Part shown: piece by piece, positions 1 through 6,716 of the stretch
Layout: each line of letters begins with the position of its first letter
Position numbering within the stretch: the first letter of the stretch is position 1
Assembly (NCBI GenBank): GCA_016926575.1
Contig: JAFGOJ010000209.1
Coordinates: 1-7,968, forward strand
Length of the DNA stretch: 7,968 nucleotides
Direction: 5' to 3'
DNA from: Anaerolineae bacterium
Lineage (GTDB): Bacteria; Chloroflexota; Anaerolineae; B4-G1; DUEL01
Translations under genes and position numbers: made by a program
Notes under the pieces: model-generated
What the model was told of the DNA's origin: nothing
Databases searched by the model: none
What the model saw: only the letters and a program-made list of their open reading frames with translations

Positions 1-1
1 A

Positions 2-1456
2 GTGGCAGGGTCCTCAGACGGCGCGCCGGATATCAACATTTCAGATTCCACACTGCAAGGCAACTCCGCCAGCACAGACGGCGGCGCGGTTTACCTGAGC
101 AACGGAACACTCGATTTTACCGGTTGGTGGAATGTGCGCGACAACACCGCCGGCGGCAATGGCGGCGCGGTCGCCGTGGCCGGGACAGGCGACGTTGATT
201 TTAGTGCGACCAGCGCCGGCAGTTCCATACTCTATAACCAGGCCGGCGGTGATGGCGGTGCGCTATACATACACAACGCTGACACTGTGCAACTCCATTC
301 TACCAGCGGTTATCTGTTGAGTATCGGCGGCAACCAGGCCGGCGGGAACGGTGGCGCGGCTTTTGCCGATGGCGGCGGGTACTTTGACGTGTACGGACGG
401 GTGGTGGCTACAGCCAATGGCGCGGGCGAGAATGGCGGGGGCTTTTACCTGACTGGCGGCTCAAGGGTGTGGCTGGATGATTATGTCAACGATGCCCCGG
501 AACTGCGGGCGAACTCAGCGCAAAACGGCGGGGCGATCTACGCCCAAGACTGCCCGCGCGTCGAGTGTGACGGGGCTGTGTTCGGTGACGACGCTGATAG
601 TAACCACGCCACGACCGGCAGCGGCGGCGCGCTTTACCTGAGCGGCAGTAGCTTCGATGCCGCCAACTGCACTTTCCGCGATAACCAGGCAACGGTCAAC
701 GGCGGCGCGATTGCGGCTTACACGTCGACGTTGACGATCTACGCCCAGTATCCGACGTTGCACGCTGTGGCGGAGCGTAGCACACAAGCCATGCTGGCGA
801 CAGTGTGCGATCCGCTTACCCAGCAGTGCAGCGCGTTTTATGGCAACGTCGCCGATAGCGACATTAACACCACCGGCTACGGTGGGGCGCTTTACCTCTA
901 TGACAGCAAATTGGTCCTAGGTTACACCTATCTGCACCACAACTCAGCCGATCGCGGCGGAGCGATTCATCAAGAAGGCGGCAACCCAACGTCATGGATA
1001 AGCAACACGCTCTTCTACAGCAACACGTCCACCAGCGGGATTGGTGCAGGTATTCGCCTGTGGACCGGTGTCATAAGCGCCACCCACACAACTTTCGCCT
1101 ACAACACCGGCTCCGCTTTTGCGCAGGGCGGTGGCACAGCGTATGTCTTCAACAGCCTGGCCTGGAGCAACACAGCCGGGTTTGTCGGAACGTACGACGC
1201 CAGTTCAACCTGCAACATCGACCAGAGCGGCAATGTGGGTGTCAATGTGGATCCAGAATTTATCGCTCCCGGTGCGGGTGAGAATTATCACCTGCGTGGC
1301 AGCAGCCCAGCCATTGATGCCTGCGCCACCGGCTTGCCGGTAGACCTGGACAACAAAGCCCGTCCTATCGACGCCCAATATGATATGGGCGCGTATGAGG
1401 GAGCAGGAGAGACCTATATCTATCTCCCGTTGGTGCTGCGCGATCACTCTGGTTGA
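2..1456 (+). CDS. Secreted right-handed beta-helix protein with choice-of-anchor-Q-like C-terminus (5' partial)
   Basis: The open frame enters from the left edge, so the first codon here (GTG) is probably internal and any signal peptide lies outside the window. The 484 visible residues are rich in Gly, Ala, Ser, Thr and Asn and carry repeated GGA[V/L/I]Y-type motifs near residues 27, 54, 85, 117, 145, 176, 208 and 234. Their 26-32 residue spacing, with N-rich turns such as DNTAGGNGG and YNQAGGDGG, is typical of parallel beta-helix proteins of the pectate-lyase/polymorphic-membrane-protein type. The segment from about residue 410 to 465 (VDPEF...YHLRGSSPAIDAC...DLDNKARPID...DMGAYEG) matches the pattern of choice-of-anchor Q domains. 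The last residues, YIYLPLVLRDHSG, resemble a tail I recall on many secreted Chloroflexota proteins. The likely location is extracellular or at the cell surface, possibly as an adhesin or polysaccharide-binding protein; no catalytic residues can be assigned. The gene ends with TGA and is followed by a 179-nt spacer. Confidence 0.85.
   Translation: MAGSSDGAPDINISDSTLQGNSASTDGGAVYLSNGTLDFTGWWNVRDNTAGGNGGAVAVAGTGDVDFSATSAGSSILYNQAGGDGGALYIHNADTVQLHSTSGYLLSIGGNQAGGNGGAAFADGGGYFDVYGRVVATANGAGENGGGFYLTGGSRVWLDDYVNDAPELRANSAQNGGAIYAQDCPRVECDGAVFGDDADSNHATTGSGGALYLSGSSFDAANCTFRDNQATVNGGAIAAYTSTLTIYAQYPTLHAVAERSTQAMLATVCDPLTQQCSAFYGNVADSDINTTGYGGALYLYDSKLVLGYTYLHHNSADRGGAIHQEGGNPTSWISNTLFYSNTSTSGIGAGIRLWTGVISATHTTFAYNTGSAFAQGGGTAYVFNSLAWSNTAGFVGTYDASSTCNIDQSGNVGVNVDPEFIAPGAGENYHLRGSSPAIDACATGLPVDLDNKARPIDAQYDMGAYEGAGETYIYLPLVLRDHSG
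80..966 (+). repeat. Glycine-rich beta-helix coil repeats within the secreted protein gene
   Basis: About ten degenerate coding repeats of roughly 80-96 nt, each with a GGC-GGC/GGT-GCG core that encodes GGA. Conservation is mostly at protein level. One pair still shares an exact 14-nt match, AACCAGGCCGGCGG at 236-249 and 332-345, exactly 96 nt or 32 codons apart. This suggests some recent duplication of coils. Confidence 0.6.
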
Positions 1457-1557
1457 TCATTCATGAGCGCGGGCGGGAAGGATGAGCGGCTTCACGGCGT
1501 GGGGCAGATCAAAGATGGGGTGGGTGGTGATTTATCGCCTGCCATTCCTGATGTAGT

Positions 1558-1635
1558 GCGAGTTGTCAACTTGCCTACAAAATTGCGCGTCATTGATGAC
1601 AATATGTGACATATACCTGACCTATAATTGAGCCG
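1558..1635 (+). promoter_or_regulatory. Putative promoter/operator region of the double uvrA gene, probably leaderless
   Basis: A perfect -10 hexamer, TATAAT, lies at 1623-1628. It is 7 nt before the ATG at 1636, which places the expected transcription start at about 1635-1636, essentially on the start codon. No good -35 box is found 16-18 nt upstream. That area instead holds a perfect dyad, ATATGT-G-ACATAT (1602-1614), preceded by GTCAT-TG-ATGAC (1589-1600) and a weaker dyad centred on GTTGTCAAC (1558-1574). TGACATATA (1607-1615) and TGACCTATA (1618-1626) form an 11-bp-period direct repeat, about one helical turn. Together these suggest control by a DNA-binding regulator that replaces or covers the -35. 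I do not recognise the sites as a known LexA box. Confidence 0.5.
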
Positions 1636-4600
1636 ATGACGACATACAGGGCTTTTGCACATTCAAAGGGAAGAACGTGCATTTGCATTACCGGTGCGCG
1701 TGAGCATAATCTTAAAGGCGTCGACGTCGAGATCGGCGACGGCCTGACCGTCGTGACCGGTGTGTCGGGGTCGGGCAAGACCTCGCTCGTGTTCGATACG
1801 CTCTACCACGAGGCCCGCCGCCGCTTTTTGGAGGTGTTCAATGTTGGCGGTGGGCTGCGGCTTTCCCCGGCCCACGTCGATTCATTGATCGGCGTGGGGC
1901 CGGCGGTGGCGGTGGAGCAAAACCTGCTCAACCGCAACCCCAGTTCGACGCTGGCGACCGCCTCCGGCTTGCACCCCTTCCTGCGTCTGCTCTACGCCCG
2001 CTTCGGCGAGCGGCGCTGCGCGCATTGTGGCGCGAGTCTCACCGTGCTGACCGAGGACGAGATCGTCGCGCGGGTCACAACGTTGAGCGAGCTTGGCCCA
2101 CTCGCGCTCTTCGCACCACTGCTGCGCGGCGTGTATGGTAGTCACCGCACATTGCTGCGCCTGTTGACCGGCGAATTCGGCTCAGACGCCCTGCGCGTCG
2201 ACGGGCAACCGTGGGAGGGCCAACCGCTCGACCCCACCGCGCCGCACACCGTCGAAATCCAGATCGCCCGTTGGGAAGCCACCATCTCACCCATCCAGGT
2301 ACGGGAAGCGGTACAGTGCGCCTGGGCTTTGGGCGTGGACGCGCTCGGCGTCGAAAACGCGACGTCCACACAGACGCTTACGCGCGCGCCGGTGTGCGCC
2401 AACTGCGGAACCTGGTTTTCGACGCTGGAACCGACGCACTTTCACACCTCTTGCCCGCAGTGCCAGGGAACCGGATGCGCCGCGTGCGATAACACCGGCC
2501 TGCACCCCGAAGCCGCCGCGACGCGCTGGAACGATCTGCGCCTGCCCGATCTGCTCAGCTTGCCGGTGGAGGATGCGCGTGCAATGTTTACCCGGGCCGA
2601 CTTGCCCGCCTCTGCCGAACGCTTGCAGGGTGAGATTCTCCGCCGGTTGGAGGCGCTTGACCGCGTGGGCCTGGGTTATCTGAGCCTGGACCGTCCTGCG
2701 CCGACCCTCTCACGCGGCGAGTCGCAGCGCGCGCGTCTGGCGGTCATCCTCACCAGCCGCCTTGAGGATATGCTACACGTCCTCGATGAGCCGACCGTGG
2801 GCCAGCACCCCGCCGACGTGGCGCGGCTGCTTGCGGCATTCCGCGACTTGCCGGGGCCGGTCGTCTTCGTCGAGCACGACCGCGTGGCCGCTGCTGCCGC
2901 TGATCATGCCATCGACCTCGGCCCCGGCGCGGGCGGTGCGGGCGGCGAAGTCGTTTTCGCAGGCACGCCGGCGGAACTCTGGCAGGCCGACACGCACACC
3001 GGCCGCTACTTCAGCCTGCGCGAACGGGTGCAGCTTCCCGAAGCGCGGCCCGCGCCGGAGCAGTTCTTGTGGCTGCATGGCGCGCACGTGCGCAACTTGC
3101 AGCACATCGACGTCCCCATCGCACTGGGACGGCTCAACGTGATCACCGGCGTCTCCGGTTCCGGCAAGAGCACCCTGGTCGAAGAAGTGCTGACCCCCTC
3201 CCTGTCTTCCGCAACCCCCACCGGCTGCCGCGAGATCACACTGACGATTACAGCTACAGAGAACACAGAGAAAAAAACCTCTGTGTCTAGAAGCCTCTTC
3301 CCAGTGTTAGTAGATCAAAGTCCGATTGGGCGGAACCCGCGTTCGAATCCGGCGACGTATACCAAGCTGGCCAACACGATCCGCGATTTCTGGGCCGAGC
3401 AGACCGGACTTTCACCCTCGCACTTCTCCTTCAACCGGCCCGCAGGCGCATGCCCGACGTGCAAAGGCCTGGGCGCGGTGGAAGTGCCGATGCGCTACCT
3501 GCCCTCCACCTGGATTCCGTGCGCCGATTGCGACGCGCAACGCTTCTCCGACGAAGTCCTGGCCGCGACGGTGTCCTTCGGTGAGCGCCGCCTCTCTGTC
3601 GCCGACCTGTACGGGTTGAGCATCGGCGAGGTGGCCGATCTGCTGCTGCACGACCCGCGCCTGCCGGAGCGCCAACGCCGGACGGCACGCCCCATCCTGA
3701 GCGCCCTGCGCGACATCGGCCTGGACTACCTGCGCCTGGGCCAGCCCTCGCCGACGCTCTCCGGCGGTGAGGCGCAGCGGGTAAAGCTGGCGAAATTTCT
3801 GGGGCAGCACAGCCTCTCCGACAGCGTTCTCATCCTCGACGAGCCTTCGACCGGCCTGCATCCCAAGGACATCGCCGGGTTGCTCGTCGTGCTCGACCGG
3901 CTGGTGCGCAGCGGGGCAACCATCGTCATCGTTGAACACGACACCGACGTGATCCGCGCCGCCGATTGGGTAATCGACCTGGGCCCGGGGGCCGGGCCGC
4001 AGGGAGGGCGGTTGCTGTACGCCGGTCCGCCAGACGGTCTGCTGGAGACTGACAGTTCACTCACCGGACAGGCGCTGCGAGAAGAGGTGTTCGTTCATCC
4101 CAATGGAACCGGCATGCAGCGCCAACCCCGCGATCTACAGCCCGTCATCGCCATCCGCAACGCCCGCGCCAACAACCTCAAAGGCGTGGATGTGGACATC
4201 CCCAAGGGCAAACTGACCGTCGTCACGGGCGTGTCGGGGTCAGGCAAATCGAGCCTGGTGGGCGACGTGCTGGAGGCGGAGGCGCGGCGCCGATTGCTCG
4301 AAAGCCTCTCGATGTACGAGCGCCAGGGACTGCGCGAAGGGCCGGAAGCGCCGGTGGATGCCGTCAGCGGCCTGGGCGTCGTCGTCACCGTCGGATCGAC
4401 GCGGGGACTGCACGCGCGCAGGGCAACGGTGGGCACGGTAACGGAACTGTCGCACCACCTGGCGATCCTGCTCTCGTGGCTTGGCGAACGGCGTTGCCTC
4501 AACTGTGACGCGACTATGGAGCGCCACCAGGACACGTGGCGCTGTCCCCGCTGCGGTGAGACCGCGCCGGTCGCGCCCGCACGCTATTTCCAACCCATCC

Positions 4601-6669
4601 ACTACGCCGCCGCCTGTACGGTCTGTAATGGCGTGGGCACGCTGCGCAACCCCAATCCCGCCAAGGTGATTGTCCACCCGGAGCTGCCCCTGTGCGGCGG
4701 GGCGATGCACTCGCCTGGCTTCTTCCCCAAGGGCTACCTGTGCAAGCCGTTCAACGGCGGTTATTACCACGTGCAGGCGCTCGCGATCAAATACGGCTTC
4801 GACCCGGCAACGACGCCCTGGGACGCGATGTCGCAGGAAGCGCAGCACGCCTTTCTCTTCGGCGACCCCGTACCAATGCCAGTTCATTATGAGAGCAGAA
4901 CCGGGCGCACAACACGCGATTATATGGGTGCATTTCCGGGCTTTTTTGGGTGGATCGGCGATTGGGACGTCGGCGGCATGTACACCGACACGGAACTCTG
5001 CCCCGGCTGCGTGGGTGGGAAGTTGCGACCTGCATACCTGGCGGTGACACTCGGCGGGCACAACCTGCACGATTTGAGCTCGATGCCGCTCTCGGCACTG
5101 TACGACGTCCTCGCGACGTTGCCGTTGGACGCGCCAGGCCGGCCGCCGGACGTGCAGCGGTGGATTGCGCTGAGCCTGGCGAAGTGTCTGCGGCGACTGC
5201 GCTTTTTGCTGCGTGTCGGCGTAGGCTATATGCACCTCGACCGGCCCGCGTCCACCGTATCGGCGGGGGAGGCGCAGCGGCTTTCGCTGGCGGGATTGCT
5301 CGGTAGCGGGTTAACCTCGCTGACGGTGCTGCTCGACGAGCCGACGCGTGGTCTGCACCCCTCGGAAGTCCGCGCGCTGGTGGATGCGTTGCTTGACCTG
5401 CGCGGCGACCAGGAGAGCATCGCAGCAAACACAGTCATCGTTGTTGAGCACGACCCGGAAGTGTTGCGCGCCGCCGATTATCTGATTGACGTCGGCCCTG
5501 GTGCGGGCGCGGCAGGCGGGGAGATCGTTGCCCAGGGTGCGCCGGAGGATGTCGCCCAACAGCATACGACGACGGCGCGCTGGCTGCGCGGCGAACGTCG
5601 CCCGTTGTGCTTGCCGCGTCATACGCCGGAGGGGTGGATGCGCATCCGTGGCGCGCGGGGCAACAACCTGAAGAACGTCGACGTGGCGCTGCCGCTCGGC
5701 GCGTTGGTGGGGTTGTGCGGCGTCTCCGGATCGGGCAAGAGCACGCTGCTGATCGACACGCTGGGGCTGGCGCTCGCGCCGCAAAAGCAGACCACGTCGG
5801 TCGCCTACGATAACGTCGAGCCGGGCGCGCACGACGTTATCGAGAACGCGCCAGAGCGGGTGATCGTCGTCGATCAGACCCGGCGCGGCATCACCAGCCC
5901 GGCCAATTTCCTCGGTCTCAACGATGTGATCCACACGCTCTACGCCGAGGGCGAGGACGCGCAGGCGCTAGGGCTGGATGCAGACGCCTTGGGGCGACAT
6001 TGCTCGGCATGCGGCGGAAGCGGCGCGACGCGCATCGACATGGGCTTTCTACCCGACGTGTTCGAGTTGTGCGAAGTCTGCCGTGGCACGGGGTATCGCA
6101 CCGAGGCGTGGGCGGTGCGCCTGCGCGGTGTGGCCATGCCCGATCTTTTCGGGCTGACCCTTTCCCAGGTATGTGAGCTGTTCGGCGACGTGGACCGTCT
6201 AGCCCTGCCGCTGAAGATGGCCCGCGAGGTCGGCCTGGGCTATCTGACGCTGCGCCAGCCCGGCTACGCGCTTTCGGGCGGCGAGGCACAGCGGCTCAAG
6301 ATCGCGCAGGAGTTGTGCCGCAAGACGAAGAAGGGTGAGCCGACGCTCTACATCCTCGACGAGCCAACGCTCGGCCTGCACCTGGAGGACGTGGCGCAGT
6401 TGGTGCGTGTGCTGCACCGTCTTGTGGAAGGCGATAATGGCGTGAGGAACACCGTGTTCGTGGTCGAACATCATCCCCACGTGCTGGTGGCGTGCGATTG
6501 GCTGGTGGAACTGGGGCCGGCCGGCGGGCCAGATGGCGGCTACGTGATCGCGGCGGGGACACCTGAGCAAGTTGCCACGGGGAACACGCCGACAGCCCCC
6601 TACGTGCGTGAGGTGCTGGCGGAGTCTGTTTTTACCACGAAGACACAAAGACACGAAGTTCCTTTGTAA
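1636..6669 (+). CDS. Double-length UvrA-family ABC ATPase (two UvrA subunits fused, four ABC modules)
   Basis: UvrA is the damage-recognising ATPase of nucleotide excision repair and normally works as a homodimer of about 940-residue chains. This 1677-residue protein carries four ABC modules. Walker A motifs are at 42-49, 505-512, 865-872 and 1362-1369. Signatures are LSRGESQR (358-365), LSGGEAQR (708-715), VSAGEAQR (1208-1215) and LSGGEAQR (1546-1553). Walker B Asp-Glu pairs are 384/385, 735/736, 1234/1235 and 1575/1576, and switch histidines are 414, 768, 1272 and 1612. Modules 1 and 3 are N-half-like; 2 and 4 are C-half-like with CxxC-x19-CxxC zinc modules at 606-632 and 1456-1482. N-type zinc cysteines are 254/257/273/276 and 970/973/994/997. 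Module 1 has a UvrB-binding-like region (about 132-250) but no insertion domain. Module 3 has the insertion domain (about 1002-1120) but almost no UvrB-binding domain. The start is well fixed: an in-frame TGA lies at 1618-1620, and ATG 1636 is the only usual initiator before the first strand of module 1. There is no strong Shine-Dalgarno. Residues about 536-555 and 1665-1677 look derived from palindromic repeats. A role in repair or drug resistance is inferred from the family. Confidence 0.93.
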   Translation: MTTYRAFAHSKGRTCICITGAREHNLKGVDVEIGDGLTVVTGVSGSGKTSLVFDTLYHEARRRFLEVFNVGGGLRLSPAHVDSLIGVGPAVAVEQNLLNRNPSSTLATASGLHPFLRLLYARFGERRCAHCGASLTVLTEDEIVARVTTLSELGPLALFAPLLRGVYGSHRTLLRLLTGEFGSDALRVDGQPWEGQPLDPTAPHTVEIQIARWEATISPIQVREAVQCAWALGVDALGVENATSTQTLTRAPVCANCGTWFSTLEPTHFHTSCPQCQGTGCAACDNTGLHPEAAATRWNDLRLPDLLSLPVEDARAMFTRADLPASAERLQGEILRRLEALDRVGLGYLSLDRPAPTLSRGESQRARLAVILTSRLEDMLHVLDEPTVGQHPADVARLLAAFRDLPGPVVFVEHDRVAAAAADHAIDLGPGAGGAGGEVVFAGTPAELWQADTHTGRYFSLRERVQLPEARPAPEQFLWLHGAHVRNLQHIDVPIALGRLNVITGVSGSGKSTLVEEVLTPSLSSATPTGCREITLTITATENTEKKTSVSRSLFPVLVDQSPIGRNPRSNPATYTKLANTIRDFWAEQTGLSPSHFSFNRPAGACPTCKGLGAVEVPMRYLPSTWIPCADCDAQRFSDEVLAATVSFGERRLSVADLYGLSIGEVADLLLHDPRLPERQRRTARPILSALRDIGLDYLRLGQPSPTLSGGEAQRVKLAKFLGQHSLSDSVLILDEPSTGLHPKDIAGLLVVLDRLVRSGATIVIVEHDTDVIRAADWVIDLGPGAGPQGGRLLYAGPPDGLLETDSSLTGQALREEVFVHPNGTGMQRQPRDLQPVIAIRNARANNLKGVDVDIPKGKLTVVTGVSGSGKSSLVGDVLEAEARRRLLESLSMYERQGLREGPEAPVDAVSGLGVVVTVGSTRGLHARRATVGTVTELSHHLAILLSWLGERRCLNCDATMERHQDTWRCPRCGETAPVAPARYFQPIHYAAACTVCNGVGTLRNPNPAKVIVHPELPLCGGAMHSPGFFPKGYLCKPFNGGYYHVQALAIKYGFDPATTPWDAMSQEAQHAFLFGDPVPMPVHYESRTGRTTRDYMGAFPGFFGWIGDWDVGGMYTDTELCPGCVGGKLRPAYLAVTLGGHNLHDLSSMPLSALYDVLATLPLDAPGRPPDVQRWIALSLAKCLRRLRFLLRVGVGYMHLDRPASTVSAGEAQRLSLAGLLGSGLTSLTVLLDEPTRGLHPSEVRALVDALLDLRGDQESIAANTVIVVEHDPEVLRAADYLIDVGPGAGAAGGEIVAQGAPEDVAQQHTTTARWLRGERRPLCLPRHTPEGWMRIRGARGNNLKNVDVALPLGALVGLCGVSGSGKSTLLIDTLGLALAPQKQTTSVAYDNVEPGAHDVIENAPERVIVVDQTRRGITSPANFLGLNDVIHTLYAEGEDAQALGLDADALGRHCSACGGSGATRIDMGFLPDVFELCEVCRGTGYRTEAWAVRLRGVAMPDLFGLTLSQVCELFGDVDRLALPLKMAREVGLGYLTLRQPGYALSGGEAQRLKIAQELCRKTKKGEPTLYILDEPTLGLHLEDVAQLVRVLHRLVEGDNGVRNTVFVVEHHPHVLVACDWLVELGPAGGPDGGYVIAAGTPEQVATGNTPTAPYVREVLAESVFTTKTQRHEVPL
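3251..3289 (+). repeat. Palindromic repeat remnant inside the uvrA-like reading frame
   Basis: ACACAGAG (3263-3270) and CTCTGTGT (3279-3286) form a perfect 8-bp stem around an A-rich loop that starts with seven A residues. The upstream CTACAGAGA looks like a decayed outer part of the left arm. The segment is AT-rich compared with the surrounding gene and is read in frame as ATENTEKKTSVS. It falls between Walker A and the Q-loop of module 2. I recall 'NTEKK...SVS' peptides in bacterial genomes that carry ACACAGAG-type palindromes, but have not checked this. Confidence 0.6.
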
Positions 6670-6700
6670 GTTTTCCTTTGTGTCTTCGTGCCTTTGTGGT
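6634..6700. repeat. 67-bp imperfect palindrome of the ACCACGAAGACAC type (MITE/REP-like)
   Basis: The left arm 6634-6658 pairs with the right arm 6676-6700: 21 of 25 positions are Watson-Crick, two are G-U and two are mismatches. A 17-nt loop (6659-6675) separates them. The arms are built from an 8-bp tandem unit (ACGAAGAC, ACAAAGAC, ACGAAG). The left arm and part of the loop encode the last residues of the uvrA-like protein, TTKTQRHEVPL, and its stop codon. The right arm ends 4 nt before the ribosome binding site of the next gene. There is no T-tract after it, so it is not a classic terminator, although its RNA could fold strongly. I recall this palindrome family from many phyla. No transposase is present, so any movement would have to be in trans. 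Confidence 0.75.
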
Positions 6701-6704
6701 TATC

Positions 6705-6712
6705 GAGAGAGG
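6705..6712 (+). promoter_or_regulatory. Ribosome binding site deciding the start of the cyclase-fold gene
   Basis: GAGAGAGG ends 4 nt before ATG 6717. This supports ATG 6717 over the upstream in-frame TTG at 6678, which lies inside the palindrome and would add 13 residues of repeat-derived sequence. Confidence 0.7.
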
Positions 6713-6716
6713 TGCG

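Noticed and set aside
2..1456. Start of the beta-helix gene at the GTG of position 2
   Set aside because: The frame is open to the window edge and no signal peptide follows, so the true start is almost certainly upstream.
1463..1609. Small open frame of 48 codons in the spacer between the beta-helix gene and the uvrA-like gene
   Set aside because: No Shine-Dalgarno, no recognisable motif, and its 3' end overlaps the dyads and likely promoter of the next gene.
3271..3277. A7 tract as a programmed -1 ribosomal frameshift site
   Set aside because: The zero-frame codons are AAA AAA ACC preceded by G, which does not fit the X-XXY-YYZ slippery heptamer. Only transcriptional slippage remains possible.
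4240..5235. Long antisense frame of 331 codons opposite the uvrA-like gene
   Set aside because: It is opposite clearly conserved UvrA sequence (module 3), lacks any family resemblance and has the Arg/Ala/His-rich composition usual for shadows of GC-rich genes.
1636..6669. Two separate uvrA genes joined by a sequencing or assembly error
   Set aside because: The linker between modules 2 and 3 is continuous, the halves differ strongly in sequence, and their domain losses are complementary, which an assembly artefact would not produce.
6634..6700. Palindrome as a simple rho-independent terminator
   Set aside because: It lacks a downstream T-tract, its left arm is coding, and its tandem 8-bp substructure fits a repeated palindromic element better.
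6678..6716. Upstream TTG start that would extend the cyclase-fold protein by 13 residues
   Set aside because: The added peptide is encoded by the right arm of the palindrome, while ATG 6717 has a well-placed GAGAGAGG.
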